64,000 nt of DNA. Source: CAVTWH01 sp963794685 (GTDB taxonomy: Bacteria; Actinomycetota; Actinomycetes; Mycobacteriales; Micromonosporaceae). Below are positions 1-8,437 of this stretch, piece by piece. The position numbers were made by a program, and so were the translations under genes. Positions within the stretch are counted from its first letter, which is position 1. Each line of letters starts with the position of its first letter. The stretch lies in assembly GCA_963794685.1 (NCBI GenBank), contig CAWCFK010000004.1, forward strand, positions 1,178,001 to 1,242,000, read 5' to 3'. The notes under the pieces are model-generated. The model was not told the DNA's origin. It worked only from the letters and a program-made list of their open reading frames with translations, and ran no database searches.

Positions 1-596
1 CCGACTCGATCTTCATGCCGCTGATGGTCAAGCGCAAGGTGACCTTCGTGGCCAAGGCGGAGTACTTCACCGGAAAGGGGCTCAAGGGCCTGCTGGTCCG
101 GACATTCTTCGTGGGTACCGGCACCATCCCGGTGGACCGCTCCGGTGGCCGGGCCGCCCAGGCGGCGATGGACACCGGGCTGCGAGTGCTGCGCGAGGGG
201 CGGCTGTTCGGCATCTACCCGGAGGGCACCCGCTCGCCCGACGGCCGGCTCTACCGCGGTAAGACCGGGGTGGCCCGACTGGCGCTGGAGAGCGGCGCGC
301 CGGTGATCCCGGTGGTGATGCTCAACGCTGACCAGCTCCAACCGCCGGGGAAGAAGCTCCCGAGGCTGATGCGCCCGCACATCCGGTTCGGTGACCCGAT
401 CACCTTCGAGCGCTACGCCGGGCTGGCGGGCGACCGGTTCGTCGAGCGGGCCGTCACCGACGAGATCATGTACGAGCTGATGGAGCTGTCCGGCCGCGAG
501 TACGTCGACGTGTACGCCGCGAAGGTCAAGTCCGCGGACGTGAAGCCCACCCCCAGGACCCCGGAGAACGAGCCACCGGCCGCCGTGGCCGCCTGA
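1..596 (+). CDS. 1-acyl-sn-glycerol-3-phosphate acyltransferase (PlsC family), 5' truncated by the window edge
   Basis: Lysophospholipid acyltransferase that moves an acyl chain to the sn-2 position of lysophosphatidic acid at the inner membrane face. The reading frame is open from the first full codon (base 3); that codon is Asp and by family comparison is the Asp of the HX4D catalytic motif, whose His lies outside the window. The glycerophosphate-binding motif FGIYPEGTRS is present about 70 residues later, followed by the usual GKTGVARLAL and PVIPV segments. The C-terminal tail is Pro/Ala rich. Stop is TGA at 594-596. The first ATG (base 15) is internal, so the true start is upstream. Family call is firm; acyl donor and exact substrate cannot be read from sequence. 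Confidence 0.93.
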   Translation, partial: DSIFMPLMVKRKVTFVAKAEYFTGKGLKGLLVRTFFVGTGTIPVDRSGGRAAQAAMDTGLRVLREGRLFGIYPEGTRSPDGRLYRGKTGVARLALESGAPVIPVVMLNADQLQPPGKKLPRLMRPHIRFGDPITFERYAGLAGDRFVERAVTDEIMYELMELSGREYVDVYAAKVKSADVKPTPRTPENEPPAAVAA

Positions 597-638
597 CCCG
601 CCGCCGGGCTCCCCGGCAGCCGCTGCGCAGCCGTGGGC

Positions 639-3557
639 TCAGCCCAGAGCCTCCAGCAGGCGCGCCTCGCCGTACCGCTCCGCGAAGCCGCGAACCTGTT
701 CGGCCAGCGGTGCGGCCTGCCCGTGCCGACCGGCCGCGCGCAAGCCACGCACCGCCGACGCCAGGCAGGCCATCTCGCCCACCGGGTCCTCCAGTTGGGC
801 GTGCAGCGCCGCCACGGCCAGGTCCAGCTCCGGGTCGTCGGCCGCGGTGAGCTGGTGCTCGGCGAGCGCCGCGCGGGCGCCGGCCGGGTCGTCGGCGCGC
901 AGCCGCGCCCAGGCAAGGCTGTGCAGCGCCCGCCGGGCGGCGGCCCGGCCCCGGCACTGCTCGGCCAACTCGGCCAACTCGGCGACGGCCGCCGCCGCGC
1001 CTTCGCCGGCCCGGGCGTGCGCGAGCGCGATCCGCCCGTGCATGGCCAGCTCCGGCAGGCCGAGCCGGTCGGCGAGGTCGACGGCGGCCTCCGCGGCCAT
1101 CTCAGCCGGCGCGAACTCATCCCCGGCCAGGTGCGTGCGGGCCAGTTCGACCAGGGCGGCGGCCTGCTCGGCGCTCTCCGGCAGGCTGTCGTACAGCTCA
1201 ACCGCGCGGTCCAGTTGGCGCAGCGCCTCCTGCCGGTCGGTGGTGGCCGCCGCCAGCAGCAGGTGCGCCTGCGCGGCCACCTCCCGGTTCGGCACGCCGG
1301 TGGTCTGCGCCAGCTTGTCCAGCCGGGCCAGCCCGTCGTCGGCCAGGAAGGCGTCCCGGTCGCCGGTGAAGCCCAGCTCCAACTCCAGCAACTCGACGGT
1401 GGGCTCCAGCGGCAGGCCGAGCTCCCGGATCCGGGCCAGCCAGCGGCCGGCGGTGTCCGGGGCGTGCAGGGCGTACGAGCGGCGGGCGGCCCGGTACATG
1501 GCGGTCGCGGCGGCGCGGGCGTACGGGGTGGCGTCGGTGCGTACCTCGCGGGCGAGCCGGTGCGCGGTGTACCGGTGCTGGGCCAGTACCTCGGCCACGT
1601 CGCCGGGCGGCGCGTCGGCGAGCGCGCCCGGCCACTGGGCGTCCAGCCAGTCGGCGGCGCGCTGGTGCCGGGCCATCCGCTCGACCCGGGGCAGCCGGTG
1701 GTAGCAGACGTCGCGGACCAGCACGTGCCGGAACCGGTACTCGATGTGCCCGGCCAGCGCCGCCGTGGGCTGCTCCCGGATCAGGTCGCGCTGCTCCAGC
1801 CGGCGCAGCGCCCGCTCCACCCCGTCCACCGGCCGGCCCAGCGCCACCGCCACCGCGCCCGGCCAGAAGTTGCGGCCGACCACGGCGGCGGCCTGCAGCA
1901 CCGCCCGGTCGCCGGGGTCGAGCAGGTCCAGCCGGTTGGCGATGACCGCCTGCACGTTGTCCGGCATCGGCGGCGGGTCGTCGCCGCCGGTGCCCCACTG
2001 GGCCACCTCGCGGATGAGCTGCCCGCGCTCCATCAGCATCCGGACGTACTCCTGGGCGTACAGCGGGTTGCCGTCGGCCAGCTCCACCAGCGGGTACGGG
2101 GTGGTGGCGGCGAAGGCGGAGCCGAACATCAGCGCGTACATGGTGCTGATGTCGCTGTCCCGCAACGGGCTCAGCGAGATGGAGAGGGTGCCGCCGATGG
2201 TGGTCGCCCAGCGCGGGTGCCGGTCGCGTAGCTGGGGCCGGCCGGTGCACACGATCAGCAGCGGCAGCCCGCGCGCCGAGGTCGCCAGCAACTCGATGAA
2301 GTGCAGCAGCCGTTCGTCGGCCCAGTGCAGGTCCTCGAAGACCAGCACGGTGGCCCGGTACCCGGCCAGCGCCAGCACGAACCGCCGCCACGCCTGCTCC
2401 GTGTCGGTCGGGCCGAGCCGGGAGCCACCCAGGCCGAGCAGCGGGCCGAGCGCTTCGGCGAGGTGACCGGCCTCCTCGGCGGGTACCAGGCACTGCAGGG
2501 TCTCGGCCAGCCGGGCGGTGGCGGTGGTCAGGTCGTCGGAGGCGAGGATGCCGACGTGGCTCTTCACGATGTCGGCGAAGGCCGCGTAGGTGACGTCCTC
2601 GCCGAACGGTGGGCAGTGCCCGACCAGCCAGTGCACCGGGGCCTCGGTCTGCCGGGCGGCGTGCCGGGACAGCTCGCGCAGCAGCCGGGACTTGCCGATG
2701 CCGGCCTCCCCGAACACGGTGACCAACTGCGGCGCGCTGGTGCGGACGGTGCGGTGCAGCGCGTTGATGAGCAGCGCCCGCTCGTGCTGGCGGTCCACCA
2801 TCGGGGTGCTCTCGGTGTCGGTGGCCGGCGCCCGGGTGTCCCGGGCCCCGGCCGCCAGCCACACCGTGCTGGGCGCGGTGCGGCCGCGCAGGGTGACCGG
2901 CGGCCGTTCCTGGTACTCGATGTCGGCGCTGGTGGCGGCGTAGCTGGTGGCGCAGACGAGCACTCCGCCGGGGGGCGCCAGGGCCTGCAGGCGGGCGGCC
3001 GTGTTGACCACGTCGCCGGCCACGATGGCCTGCCCGCCGTCCCGGGCGGCGGCCACGTCGACGAGCGCCTCGCCGGTCGCCACGCCGACCCGGAAGCGCA
3101 GCCCGTCGGTCTCGCCGGGGCCACGGGCCAGCGCGTTCTGCAGCTCCAGGCCGGCCCGTACGCAGCGCAGCGGGTCGTTTTCGGTGGCCACCGGCGCGCC
3201 GAAGAGCGCCATCACCGCGTCCCCGATGTACTTCTCCACCACTCCGCCGTAGCGGCGCACCACCCGGCGCACGGTGCCGAAGTAGTCGCTCTGCACGGCG
3301 CGTACCTGCTCCGGGTCGCTGCGCTCGCCGAAGCCGGTGAACTCCACCATGTCCACGAAGAGCACGCTGACCCGGCGACGGTCCTCCTGGGGCACCCCGG
3401 CGCCCTCGTCCATCGGCTGCCCGCACTCGGCGCAGAAGGCGCTGCCGGCCGGCGCGGTGCGTCCACAGGCGACGCAGCTGATCCGCAGAATGGCACCGCA
3501 GCCCGCGCAGAACCTGTCGTCGGGTTCCGCGGAGCGGGCGCAGTTCGGGCAGGTCAC
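639..3557 (-). CDS. Double zinc-ribbon, class III adenylate/guanylate cyclase and AAA/LuxR-type ATPase signalling protein
   Basis: A 972-residue multidomain regulator. Residues 1-50 hold two CxxC zinc-ribbon knuckle pairs. Residues about 60-230 form a class III nucleotidyl cyclase domain with the metal Asp in VLFVDMVEFT and the EKYIGDAVMALFG segment carrying the second metal Asp and the purine-selecting Lys. A P-loop GEAGIGKSRLL and Walker B region LVFEDLHWAD follow, then a long helical, TPR-like C-terminus. This is the architecture of large actinobacterial cyclase/ATPase proteins. It is likely cytosolic and able to make cAMP from ATP; cyclase activity is inferred. It lies 139 bases downstream of a Crp/Fnr-type gene on the same strand, so the product may feed that regulator. 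A long antisense frame on the plus strand is a codon-bias shadow. Confidence 0.9.
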   Translation of the reverse strand: MTCPNCARSAEPDDRFCAGCGAILRISCVACGRTAPAGSAFCAECGQPMDEGAGVPQEDRRRVSVLFVDMVEFTGFGERSDPEQVRAVQSDYFGTVRRVVRRYGGVVEKYIGDAVMALFGAPVATENDPLRCVRAGLELQNALARGPGETDGLRFRVGVATGEALVDVAAARDGGQAIVAGDVVNTAARLQALAPPGGVLVCATSYAATSADIEYQERPPVTLRGRTAPSTVWLAAGARDTRAPATDTESTPMVDRQHERALLINALHRTVRTSAPQLVTVFGEAGIGKSRLLRELSRHAARQTEAPVHWLVGHCPPFGEDVTYAAFADIVKSHVGILASDDLTTATARLAETLQCLVPAEEAGHLAEALGPLLGLGGSRLGPTDTEQAWRRFVLALAGYRATVLVFEDLHWADERLLHFIELLATSARGLPLLIVCTGRPQLRDRHPRWATTIGGTLSISLSPLRDSDISTMYALMFGSAFAATTPYPLVELADGNPLYAQEYVRMLMERGQLIREVAQWGTGGDDPPPMPDNVQAVIANRLDLLDPGDRAVLQAAAVVGRNFWPGAVAVALGRPVDGVERALRRLEQRDLIREQPTAALAGHIEYRFRHVLVRDVCYHRLPRVERMARHQRAADWLDAQWPGALADAPPGDVAEVLAQHRYTAHRLAREVRTDATPYARAAATAMYRAARRSYALHAPDTAGRWLARIRELGLPLEPTVELLELELGFTGDRDAFLADDGLARLDKLAQTTGVPNREVAAQAHLLLAAATTDRQEALRQLDRAVELYDSLPESAEQAAALVELARTHLAGDEFAPAEMAAEAAVDLADRLGLPELAMHGRIALAHARAGEGAAAAVAELAELAEQCRGRAAARRALHSLAWARLRADDPAGARAALAEHQLTAADDPELDLAVAALHAQLEDPVGEMACLASAVRGLRAAGRHGQAAPLAEQVRGFAERYGEARLLEALG

Positions 3558-3696
3558 GGTGTGGCGTTCTCTTCAGGCGCGGGGAGCGGCGTAGCTAATC
3601 CTGGCACGTCGTGCCGGCGGGGAACACCTCTGATCGGCCGCCGCCCGGCGGTGTCCGGCTGGCGGTTCCCGCCGTGCTGCCGGTCCATGGGGAAGC

Positions 3697-4389
3697 TCAG
3701 CGATCGGCCATGCCGGCACGCCGACGCAGCGAGGACAGGTCGATCACGACGATCCGCCGGCCCTCGGTGCGCAGCCAGCCGCGCGCCGCGAACGACCCGA
3801 TGGCCTGGTTGACGCTCTGCCGGGAGCCGCCGGCCATCTCCGCGAGCTGGGACTGGTTGAGCTCGATGGTGACCATCGGCGCGGAGCTGTCGCCGGCCAA
3901 CCGGACCAGGGTCTTGGCCACCCGGCCGGGCAGGTCGAGGAAGACGTGGTCGGCGTTCTGCTCGGTGAGCCGGCGGATCAGCTGGCCGAGCGAGCGCATC
4001 ACGGCGTCCAGGATGCGCGGGTTGGCATGCACCAGCTCGATGAAGGCGGCCCGGGACAGGGCCAGCGCCGAGCAGTCCTCGATGGCCTCGGCGGAGGCGG
4101 ACCGGGCGGCGCCGTCCAGCAGGGACACTTCGCCCAGCACGTCCGGCGGGCGGACCACGTTGAGCACGGCGCGCTCGCCGGTGGCCGAGGTGCGGAAGAC
4201 CGCGACCGCGCCGCGGCGCAGCACGATCAGCGACTCGCCCGGGTCGTTCTCGACGAAGAGCAACTGCCCCTTGCGGTACGTGCGCGGCACGGCGGCCGCG
4301 ATCACCCGCTGGCGTACCTCGGGTTCCAGCGATGCGAACATATCCACCCCGGTGAGAGCGTCGCCGAAGTCGGGTTGCCTAGCGTCCAC
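3697..4389 (-). CDS. Crp/Fnr family transcriptional regulator
   Basis: A 230-residue protein with an N-terminal cyclic-nucleotide-binding beta-roll (about residues 15-125; segment LLFVENDPGESLIVLRRG followed by the GEVSLLDGAARSASAEA phosphate-cassette region) and a C-terminal Crp-type winged helix (LNQSQLAEMAGGSRQSVNQAIG, about 170-200). The phosphate-binding cassette contains the GE and the R-S-A-S pattern of nucleotide-binding members, so cAMP or a related ligand is plausible. Start GTG at 4389 is preceded by GGGAGG. It is upstream of the cyclase gene on the same strand and divergent from a phosphotransferase-like gene across a 252-base intergenic region. Ligand and targets are not readable. 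Confidence 0.92.
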   Translation of the reverse strand: MDARQPDFGDALTGVDMFASLEPEVRQRVIAAAVPRTYRKGQLLFVENDPGESLIVLRRGAVAVFRTSATGERAVLNVVRPPDVLGEVSLLDGAARSASAEAIEDCSALALSRAAFIELVHANPRILDAVMRSLGQLIRRLTEQNADHVFLDLPGRVAKTLVRLAGDSSAPMVTIELNQSQLAEMAGGSRQSVNQAIGSFAARGWLRTEGRRIVVIDLSSLRRRAGMADR

Positions 4390-4641
4390 GGGCCGGCACC
4401 TCCCACGTGCGCGCTGGTCGGGGCAGCGGTTTTGCTGCCGCGGTAGTCAGATCATGTCGCTGTGTGGCCCGCTTGTATACCCCTTGCGGGCTGGTCAACC
4501 GACGGCGGTTGAGGACGACCCGCGCAGGTTATCCGGTTGAGCGTCGGGTGGGCCAATTGTTTGGTAACGGCGCGATAACGGCATGCAATTGGTCGCTCTG
4601 AGGACTCGCCTGAACACGCTACGTACCGCATTATCAGCGTC

Positions 4642-5541
4642 GTGGTGACTGAAGCGCAGCTGTGTTCCACCCTCCGGGCGATGTGGCACCGCACCGTGGA
4701 CGAGTGTGACCCGCTCGTCGACGGTCTGCTCTGGAAGTTGCGCACCGTGCCGGAGGACATCCTCGACGAGCCGGCCGACCTGGTCGCCAAGTGGGTGCCC
4801 GAGCGCCGCCGGGAGCGGCTCACCGGTGGACTGGCCGTCGCCGAGCACCTCGACGACGTCGGGCTGGACGTCGGCGCGCCGGTGCTCGCCGTGGACGGCT
4901 GCACCACCGTGCCGGTCCACAGTGGAGCGCTCGCCCTGCTGCGCTGCGAACCCGGCCGGCCGCTGGTCGCCGCCGACCCGGTGGACCAGCAGTTCTGGGG
5001 GGACATGCTGGGCCGGGTGCACCAGGCGCTGGTCGGCTACCACCAACCCCGGTTGACCCGCCCCGGCCCGCTCGACCCGACCGCCGAGCACCTGGCGCTG
5101 CAGCCGTGGCTGCGGCCGGCGATCGCGGCGGCGGCCACCGCGCTGCGCCGGCTCACCCTCGCCGACCAGCTCAGCTACGGCGTGCTGCACGGGGACCCGG
5201 ACCCGTCGGCATTCCGGCTGGACCGGGAGACCGGCCGGCTGGCCCTGGTCGGCTGGGGTCGGGCCAGCAGCGGGCTGCTGCTGATGGACGTGGCGGTGGC
5301 GGTCGGGTACATCGGCGGCATCGACGCGGCCGGCGAGTTCCTGGAGGGGTACCTGGCGGCCGGGCCGCTGCACCCCGGCGAGTTGGAGGCCGGCCTGCCG
5401 ACCGTGCTGCGCGCGTGCTGGGCGCGCCGGGCGGACGCGCTGGCCCGCCGGCTGCACGCCGGTACCAGTCCGGATCCGACCGCGGACCTGACCGATCTGG
5501 CCCAGGCTCAGCACGCGCTGACCACCTCCCCGGCCACCTGA
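4642..5541 (+). CDS. Aminoglycoside phosphotransferase-fold protein, probable pseudokinase
   Basis: A 299-residue protein of the APH/ChoK-like fold. The Brenner-type motif reads HGDPDPSAF (H183, D185), so the catalytic-loop Asp is kept but the Asn normally five residues later is Ala. The second metal-binding Asp of the usual IDWE motif is replaced by Gly (VGWGRA, about residue 204). Two of the three residues that hold ATP-Mg are therefore missing, which suggests a binding or regulatory protein rather than an active kinase. Start GTG at 4642, next codon also GTG. A TTATCA hexamer five bases upstream may be a leaderless promoter, weakly supported. Divergent from the Crp gene. Substrate unknown. 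Confidence 0.75.
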   Translation: MVTEAQLCSTLRAMWHRTVDECDPLVDGLLWKLRTVPEDILDEPADLVAKWVPERRRERLTGGLAVAEHLDDVGLDVGAPVLAVDGCTTVPVHSGALALLRCEPGRPLVAADPVDQQFWGDMLGRVHQALVGYHQPRLTRPGPLDPTAEHLALQPWLRPAIAAAATALRRLTLADQLSYGVLHGDPDPSAFRLDRETGRLALVGWGRASSGLLLMDVAVAVGYIGGIDAAGEFLEGYLAAGPLHPGELEAGLPTVLRACWARRADALARRLHAGTSPDPTADLTDLAQAQHALTTSPAT

Positions 5542-5595
5542 TCCGGCCGCTTGATCCGGCCGCCTGACCCGGCCACCTGGTCCGGCCGCGGTGAT
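5531..5595 (+). repeat. 13-bp tandem repeat spanning the stop codon of the phosphotransferase-like gene
   Basis: Four copies of a 13-base unit, CGGCCRCYTGATC-like, at 5531, 5544, 5557 and 5570, followed by a partial copy at 5583. The first copy contains the TGA stop (5539-5541). The unit length is not a multiple of three, so it is not a coding repeat. It looks like slippage-type duplication around a gene end. Confidence 0.85.
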
Positions 5596-5689
5596 CTCCA
5601 CGTTCGGTGATTGGAAGGTTACAAGTCGGGGTCGGCGCGGGGGGTGGCTAGGGCAGGGCCGCCGGCCGGTACTGGCAGGATGACCGGTG

Positions 5690-6202
5690 ATGGTCTACCG
5701 CTACTTCTACGACTGCGAGTTCATCGAGGACGGCCGCCTCGTCGAACTGGTCTCGATCGGCGTGGTCGACGAGCACGGCCGAGAGTTCTATGCCGTCTCC
5801 ACCGAGTTCGACGACACCCGCGCCGGCCCCTGGGTACGCCGCAACGTCCTGGACAAGCTGCCCTCGCCCGCCGACCCGGCGTGGCGCTCCCGCGAGCGCA
5901 TCCGCGACGACCTGCTGGCCTTCCTGGCCGAGCCGGTACGCGGCCGGCCCGGCGAGGAGATCGAGCTGTGGGCCTGGTACGCCGCCTACGACCACGTCGT
6001 CCTCGCCCAGTTGTGGGGACCGATGCCGGCGCTGCCCCGGATCCTCCCCCGATTCACCAAGGACCTGCGACAACGCTGGGACGACCGGGGGCGGCCGCCG
6101 CTGCCGGAGATGGCCGGCCGGCACGACGCCCTGGTCGACGCCCGGCACAACCTGGCCCGCTGGGCGGTGCTCGGAGCTGACCAGGCCGGCGTGCCCGGCT
6201 GA
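5690..6202 (+). CDS. RNase AS-type 3'-5' exoribonuclease (DEDDh fold)
   Basis: A 170-residue exoribonuclease related to M. tuberculosis Rv2179c (RNase AS), which degrades adenylate-containing RNA. The exonuclease I motif is YDCEFIEDG (Asp and Glu metal ligands near the N-terminus) and the exonuclease III motif is RHDALVDARHNL near the C-terminus with the general-base His and last Asp. The middle segment WAWYAAYDHVVLAQLWG supplies the third Asp. Start ATG 5690 gives the usual short N-terminus; GTG at 5687 immediately before is an alternative. Stand-alone gene between the phosphotransferase-like gene and pfkA. Short stem-forming GC-rich sequence follows the stop. Confidence 0.9.
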   Translation: MVYRYFYDCEFIEDGRLVELVSIGVVDEHGREFYAVSTEFDDTRAGPWVRRNVLDKLPSPADPAWRSRERIRDDLLAFLAEPVRGRPGEEIELWAWYAAYDHVVLAQLWGPMPALPRILPRFTKDLRQRWDDRGRPPLPEMAGRHDALVDARHNLARWAVLGADQAGVPG

Positions 6203-6406
6203 GGTCCGGGCGGCTACAGTGCGCTTGTGCGGCCCGCCCCGGTCGGCAATGACGCCGAGGGTCTTTTTCGATGACCCGGGTGGGTGACCCGCCGCCGCCC
6301 GTGACCGCGAGCCGTCCTCGCGGCGCTGTTCAATGAGGGCCTGGTGCGACTCAATGACGGCCTGGTGCGGGCGCGATCGTTGTTAATCGGAAGGGACTGG
6401 CACGAG

Positions 6407-7435
6407 ATGCGTATCGGTGTGCTGACCGGCGGCGGCGACTGCCCCGGGCTGAACGCGGTGATCCGCGGTGTGGTGCGTAAGGGCGTGGACGCCTACGGCC
6501 ACGAGTTCGTCGGTTTCCGCGACGGCTGGAAGGGCCCGCTCGAGGGGATCACCCGACCGCTCGGTATCCCGCAGGTGCGCGGCATCCTGCCGCGTGGCGG
6601 CACCATCCTCGGCTCCTCGCGGACCAACCCGTTCAAGATCGACGGTGGCGTCGAGCGGATCAAGGCCAACCTGGCTGACCTGGGCGTGGACGCGCTGATC
6701 GCGATCGGCGGCGAGGACACCCTGGGCGTCGCCACCAAGCTCGACGAGCTGGGCGTGAAGGTCGTCGGCGTGCCGAAGACCATCGACAACGATCTGGGCG
6801 CCACCGACTACACCTTCGGCTTCGACACCGCGGTCAACATCGCGATGGAGGCCATCGACCGGCTGCACACCACCGCCGAGTCACACCACCGCACCCTGGT
6901 CGTCGAGGTGATGGGCCGGCACGCCGGCTGGATCGCCCTGCACGCCGGTATCGCCGGTGGCGCGAACGTGATCCTGCTGCCCGAGCGCAACTTCGACGTC
7001 GACCAGGTGGCCGCGTACGTGGAGAAGCGCTTCACCCACCAGTACTCGCCGATCGTGGTGGTGGCCGAGGGGGCGCAGCCGCTGGAGGGCCAGATGGTCC
7101 TCGCCAACCAGGAGCTCGACTCCTTCGGGCACGTCCGGCTCGGCGGCATCGGCCAGTGGCTCGCCGACCAGCTGGAGGCGAAGACCGGCAAGGAGGCCCG
7201 CACCGTGGTGCTCGGGCACATCCAGCGCGGTGGCACCCCGACCGCGTACGACCGGGTGCTCGCCACCCGCTTCGGCCTGCAGGCCATCGACGCCGTGCAC
7301 GAGGGTGACTTCGGCAAGATGATGGCGCTGCGTGGTACCGACATCGTCCGGGTCCCGCTGATCGACGGCACCCGTGAGCTGAAGACCGTTCCGGTCGAGC
7401 GGTACGCCGAGGTCGAGGTGTTCTTCGGCTCCTGA
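6407..7435 (+). CDS. pfkA: 6-phosphofructokinase
   Basis: Phosphorylates fructose 6-phosphate in glycolysis, cytosolic. The 342-residue length matches actinobacterial PfkA. N-terminal MRIGVLTGGGDCPGLNAVIRG forms the phosphate loop; GGEDTLGVATKL is the variable donor-site motif; PKTIDNDL carries the catalytic Asp; the EVMGRHAGW and HIQRGG motifs bind substrate. The frame is open 63 bases further upstream but ATG 6407 follows AAGGGA at 6391-6396 and gives the family N-terminus. Whether ATP or pyrophosphate is the donor cannot be decided with certainty from motifs alone; the GGEDT pattern is typical for actinobacterial enzymes of both kinds. Confidence 0.96.
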   Translation: MRIGVLTGGGDCPGLNAVIRGVVRKGVDAYGHEFVGFRDGWKGPLEGITRPLGIPQVRGILPRGGTILGSSRTNPFKIDGGVERIKANLADLGVDALIAIGGEDTLGVATKLDELGVKVVGVPKTIDNDLGATDYTFGFDTAVNIAMEAIDRLHTTAESHHRTLVVEVMGRHAGWIALHAGIAGGANVILLPERNFDVDQVAAYVEKRFTHQYSPIVVVAEGAQPLEGQMVLANQELDSFGHVRLGGIGQWLADQLEAKTGKEARTVVLGHIQRGGTPTAYDRVLATRFGLQAIDAVHEGDFGKMMALRGTDIVRVPLIDGTRELKTVPVERYAEVEVFFGS

Positions 7436-7500
7436 GCCGGGCATCCCCGGGCCGTCCGCACACCGCGGCGGCCCGGGGTCATCTTCCAGGGAGGTCCGCC

Positions 7501-8307
7501 ATGAAGACGGTCGCCGTGCTCGGGGCCGGAAAGATCGGCGAGGTCATGCTCTCCGGGCTGCTGCGCTCGGGCTGGCCGGTGGACCGGCTGCTGGCCACCA
7601 CCCGACGGCCGGAGCGGGCCGCCGAGCTGACGCAGCGGTACGGCATCCGGGTGGTCGCCAACGAGGTGGCCCTGGCCGAGGCCGACGTGCTGGCGATCGC
7701 GGTCAAGCCGCAGGACGCCGGGGCGCTGCTGGCCGAGCTGGGGCCGAAGATCCCGCCGGACAAGTTGGTGGTCTCGCTCTGCGCCGGCCTGCCGACCTCG
7801 TTCTTCGTCAAGTGGCTGCCGGCCGGGACGCCGGTGGTGCGGGTGATGACGAACACCCCCGCGCTGGTGGACGAGGCGATGACGGCGATCTCGGCGGGGG
7901 CGCACGCGAACAGCGCGCACCTGGCCCTGGCCGAGGAGATGTTCACCCCGCTGGGCAAGGTGCTGCGGGTACCCGAGTCGCAGCAGGACGCGGTGACCGC
8001 GCTGTCCGGCTCCGGACCCGCGTACTTCTTCTACCTGGTCGAGGCGATGACCGACGCCGGCATCCTGCTCGGCTTGCCGCGCCAGGTGGCGCACGACCTG
8101 ATCGTGCAGACCGCGATCGGCTCGGCGATCATGCTGCGCGACTCCGGTGAACATCCGGTGAAACTCCGGGAAGCGGTCACCTCGCCGGCCGGCACCACCA
8201 TCAGCGCGATCCGCGAGCTGGAGAACCACGGGGTACGCGCGGCTCTGCTGGGCGCCCTGGAGGCGGCCCGGGACCGGGCCCGGGAGATCGCCCAGCAGCA
8301 GAGCTGA
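7501..8307 (+). CDS. proC: Pyrroline-5-carboxylate reductase
   Basis: Last step of proline synthesis: reduces 1-pyrroline-5-carboxylate with NAD(P)H. 268 residues, standard length. N-terminal Rossmann motif VAVLGAGKIGEVML, then AVKPQD, the central VRVMTNTPALV segment, the signature ALSGSGPAYFFYLVEAMTDA, and the C-terminal SPAGTTISAIRELE dimerisation region. ATG 7501 is preceded by GGGAGG. Lies 65 bases after pfkA on the same strand. Confidence 0.97.
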   Translation: MKTVAVLGAGKIGEVMLSGLLRSGWPVDRLLATTRRPERAAELTQRYGIRVVANEVALAEADVLAIAVKPQDAGALLAELGPKIPPDKLVVSLCAGLPTSFFVKWLPAGTPVVRVMTNTPALVDEAMTAISAGAHANSAHLALAEEMFTPLGKVLRVPESQQDAVTALSGSGPAYFFYLVEAMTDAGILLGLPRQVAHDLIVQTAIGSAIMLRDSGEHPVKLREAVTSPAGTTISAIRELENHGVRAALLGALEAARDRAREIAQQQS

Positions 8308-8437
8308 CCCCCGGCCGCCCGGGTGGCGTGCCGAATCGGTACGTCCGGAGTCTTCCGCCGATCCCCTGTGAGCACCATGATGGCCTAGTTTTCCGGTTGG
8401 CTCCCATTCCCCCGTCGCCCGCAGTGGAGGCTCCACG

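Noticed and set aside
633..2231. Long plus-strand open frame opposite the cyclase gene, and similar long frames at 6808-9012, 8201-11623 and 19735-21378
   Set aside because: They are antisense shadows caused by GC-rich third positions; composition is Arg/Pro/Gly/Val rich and no family motifs are seen.
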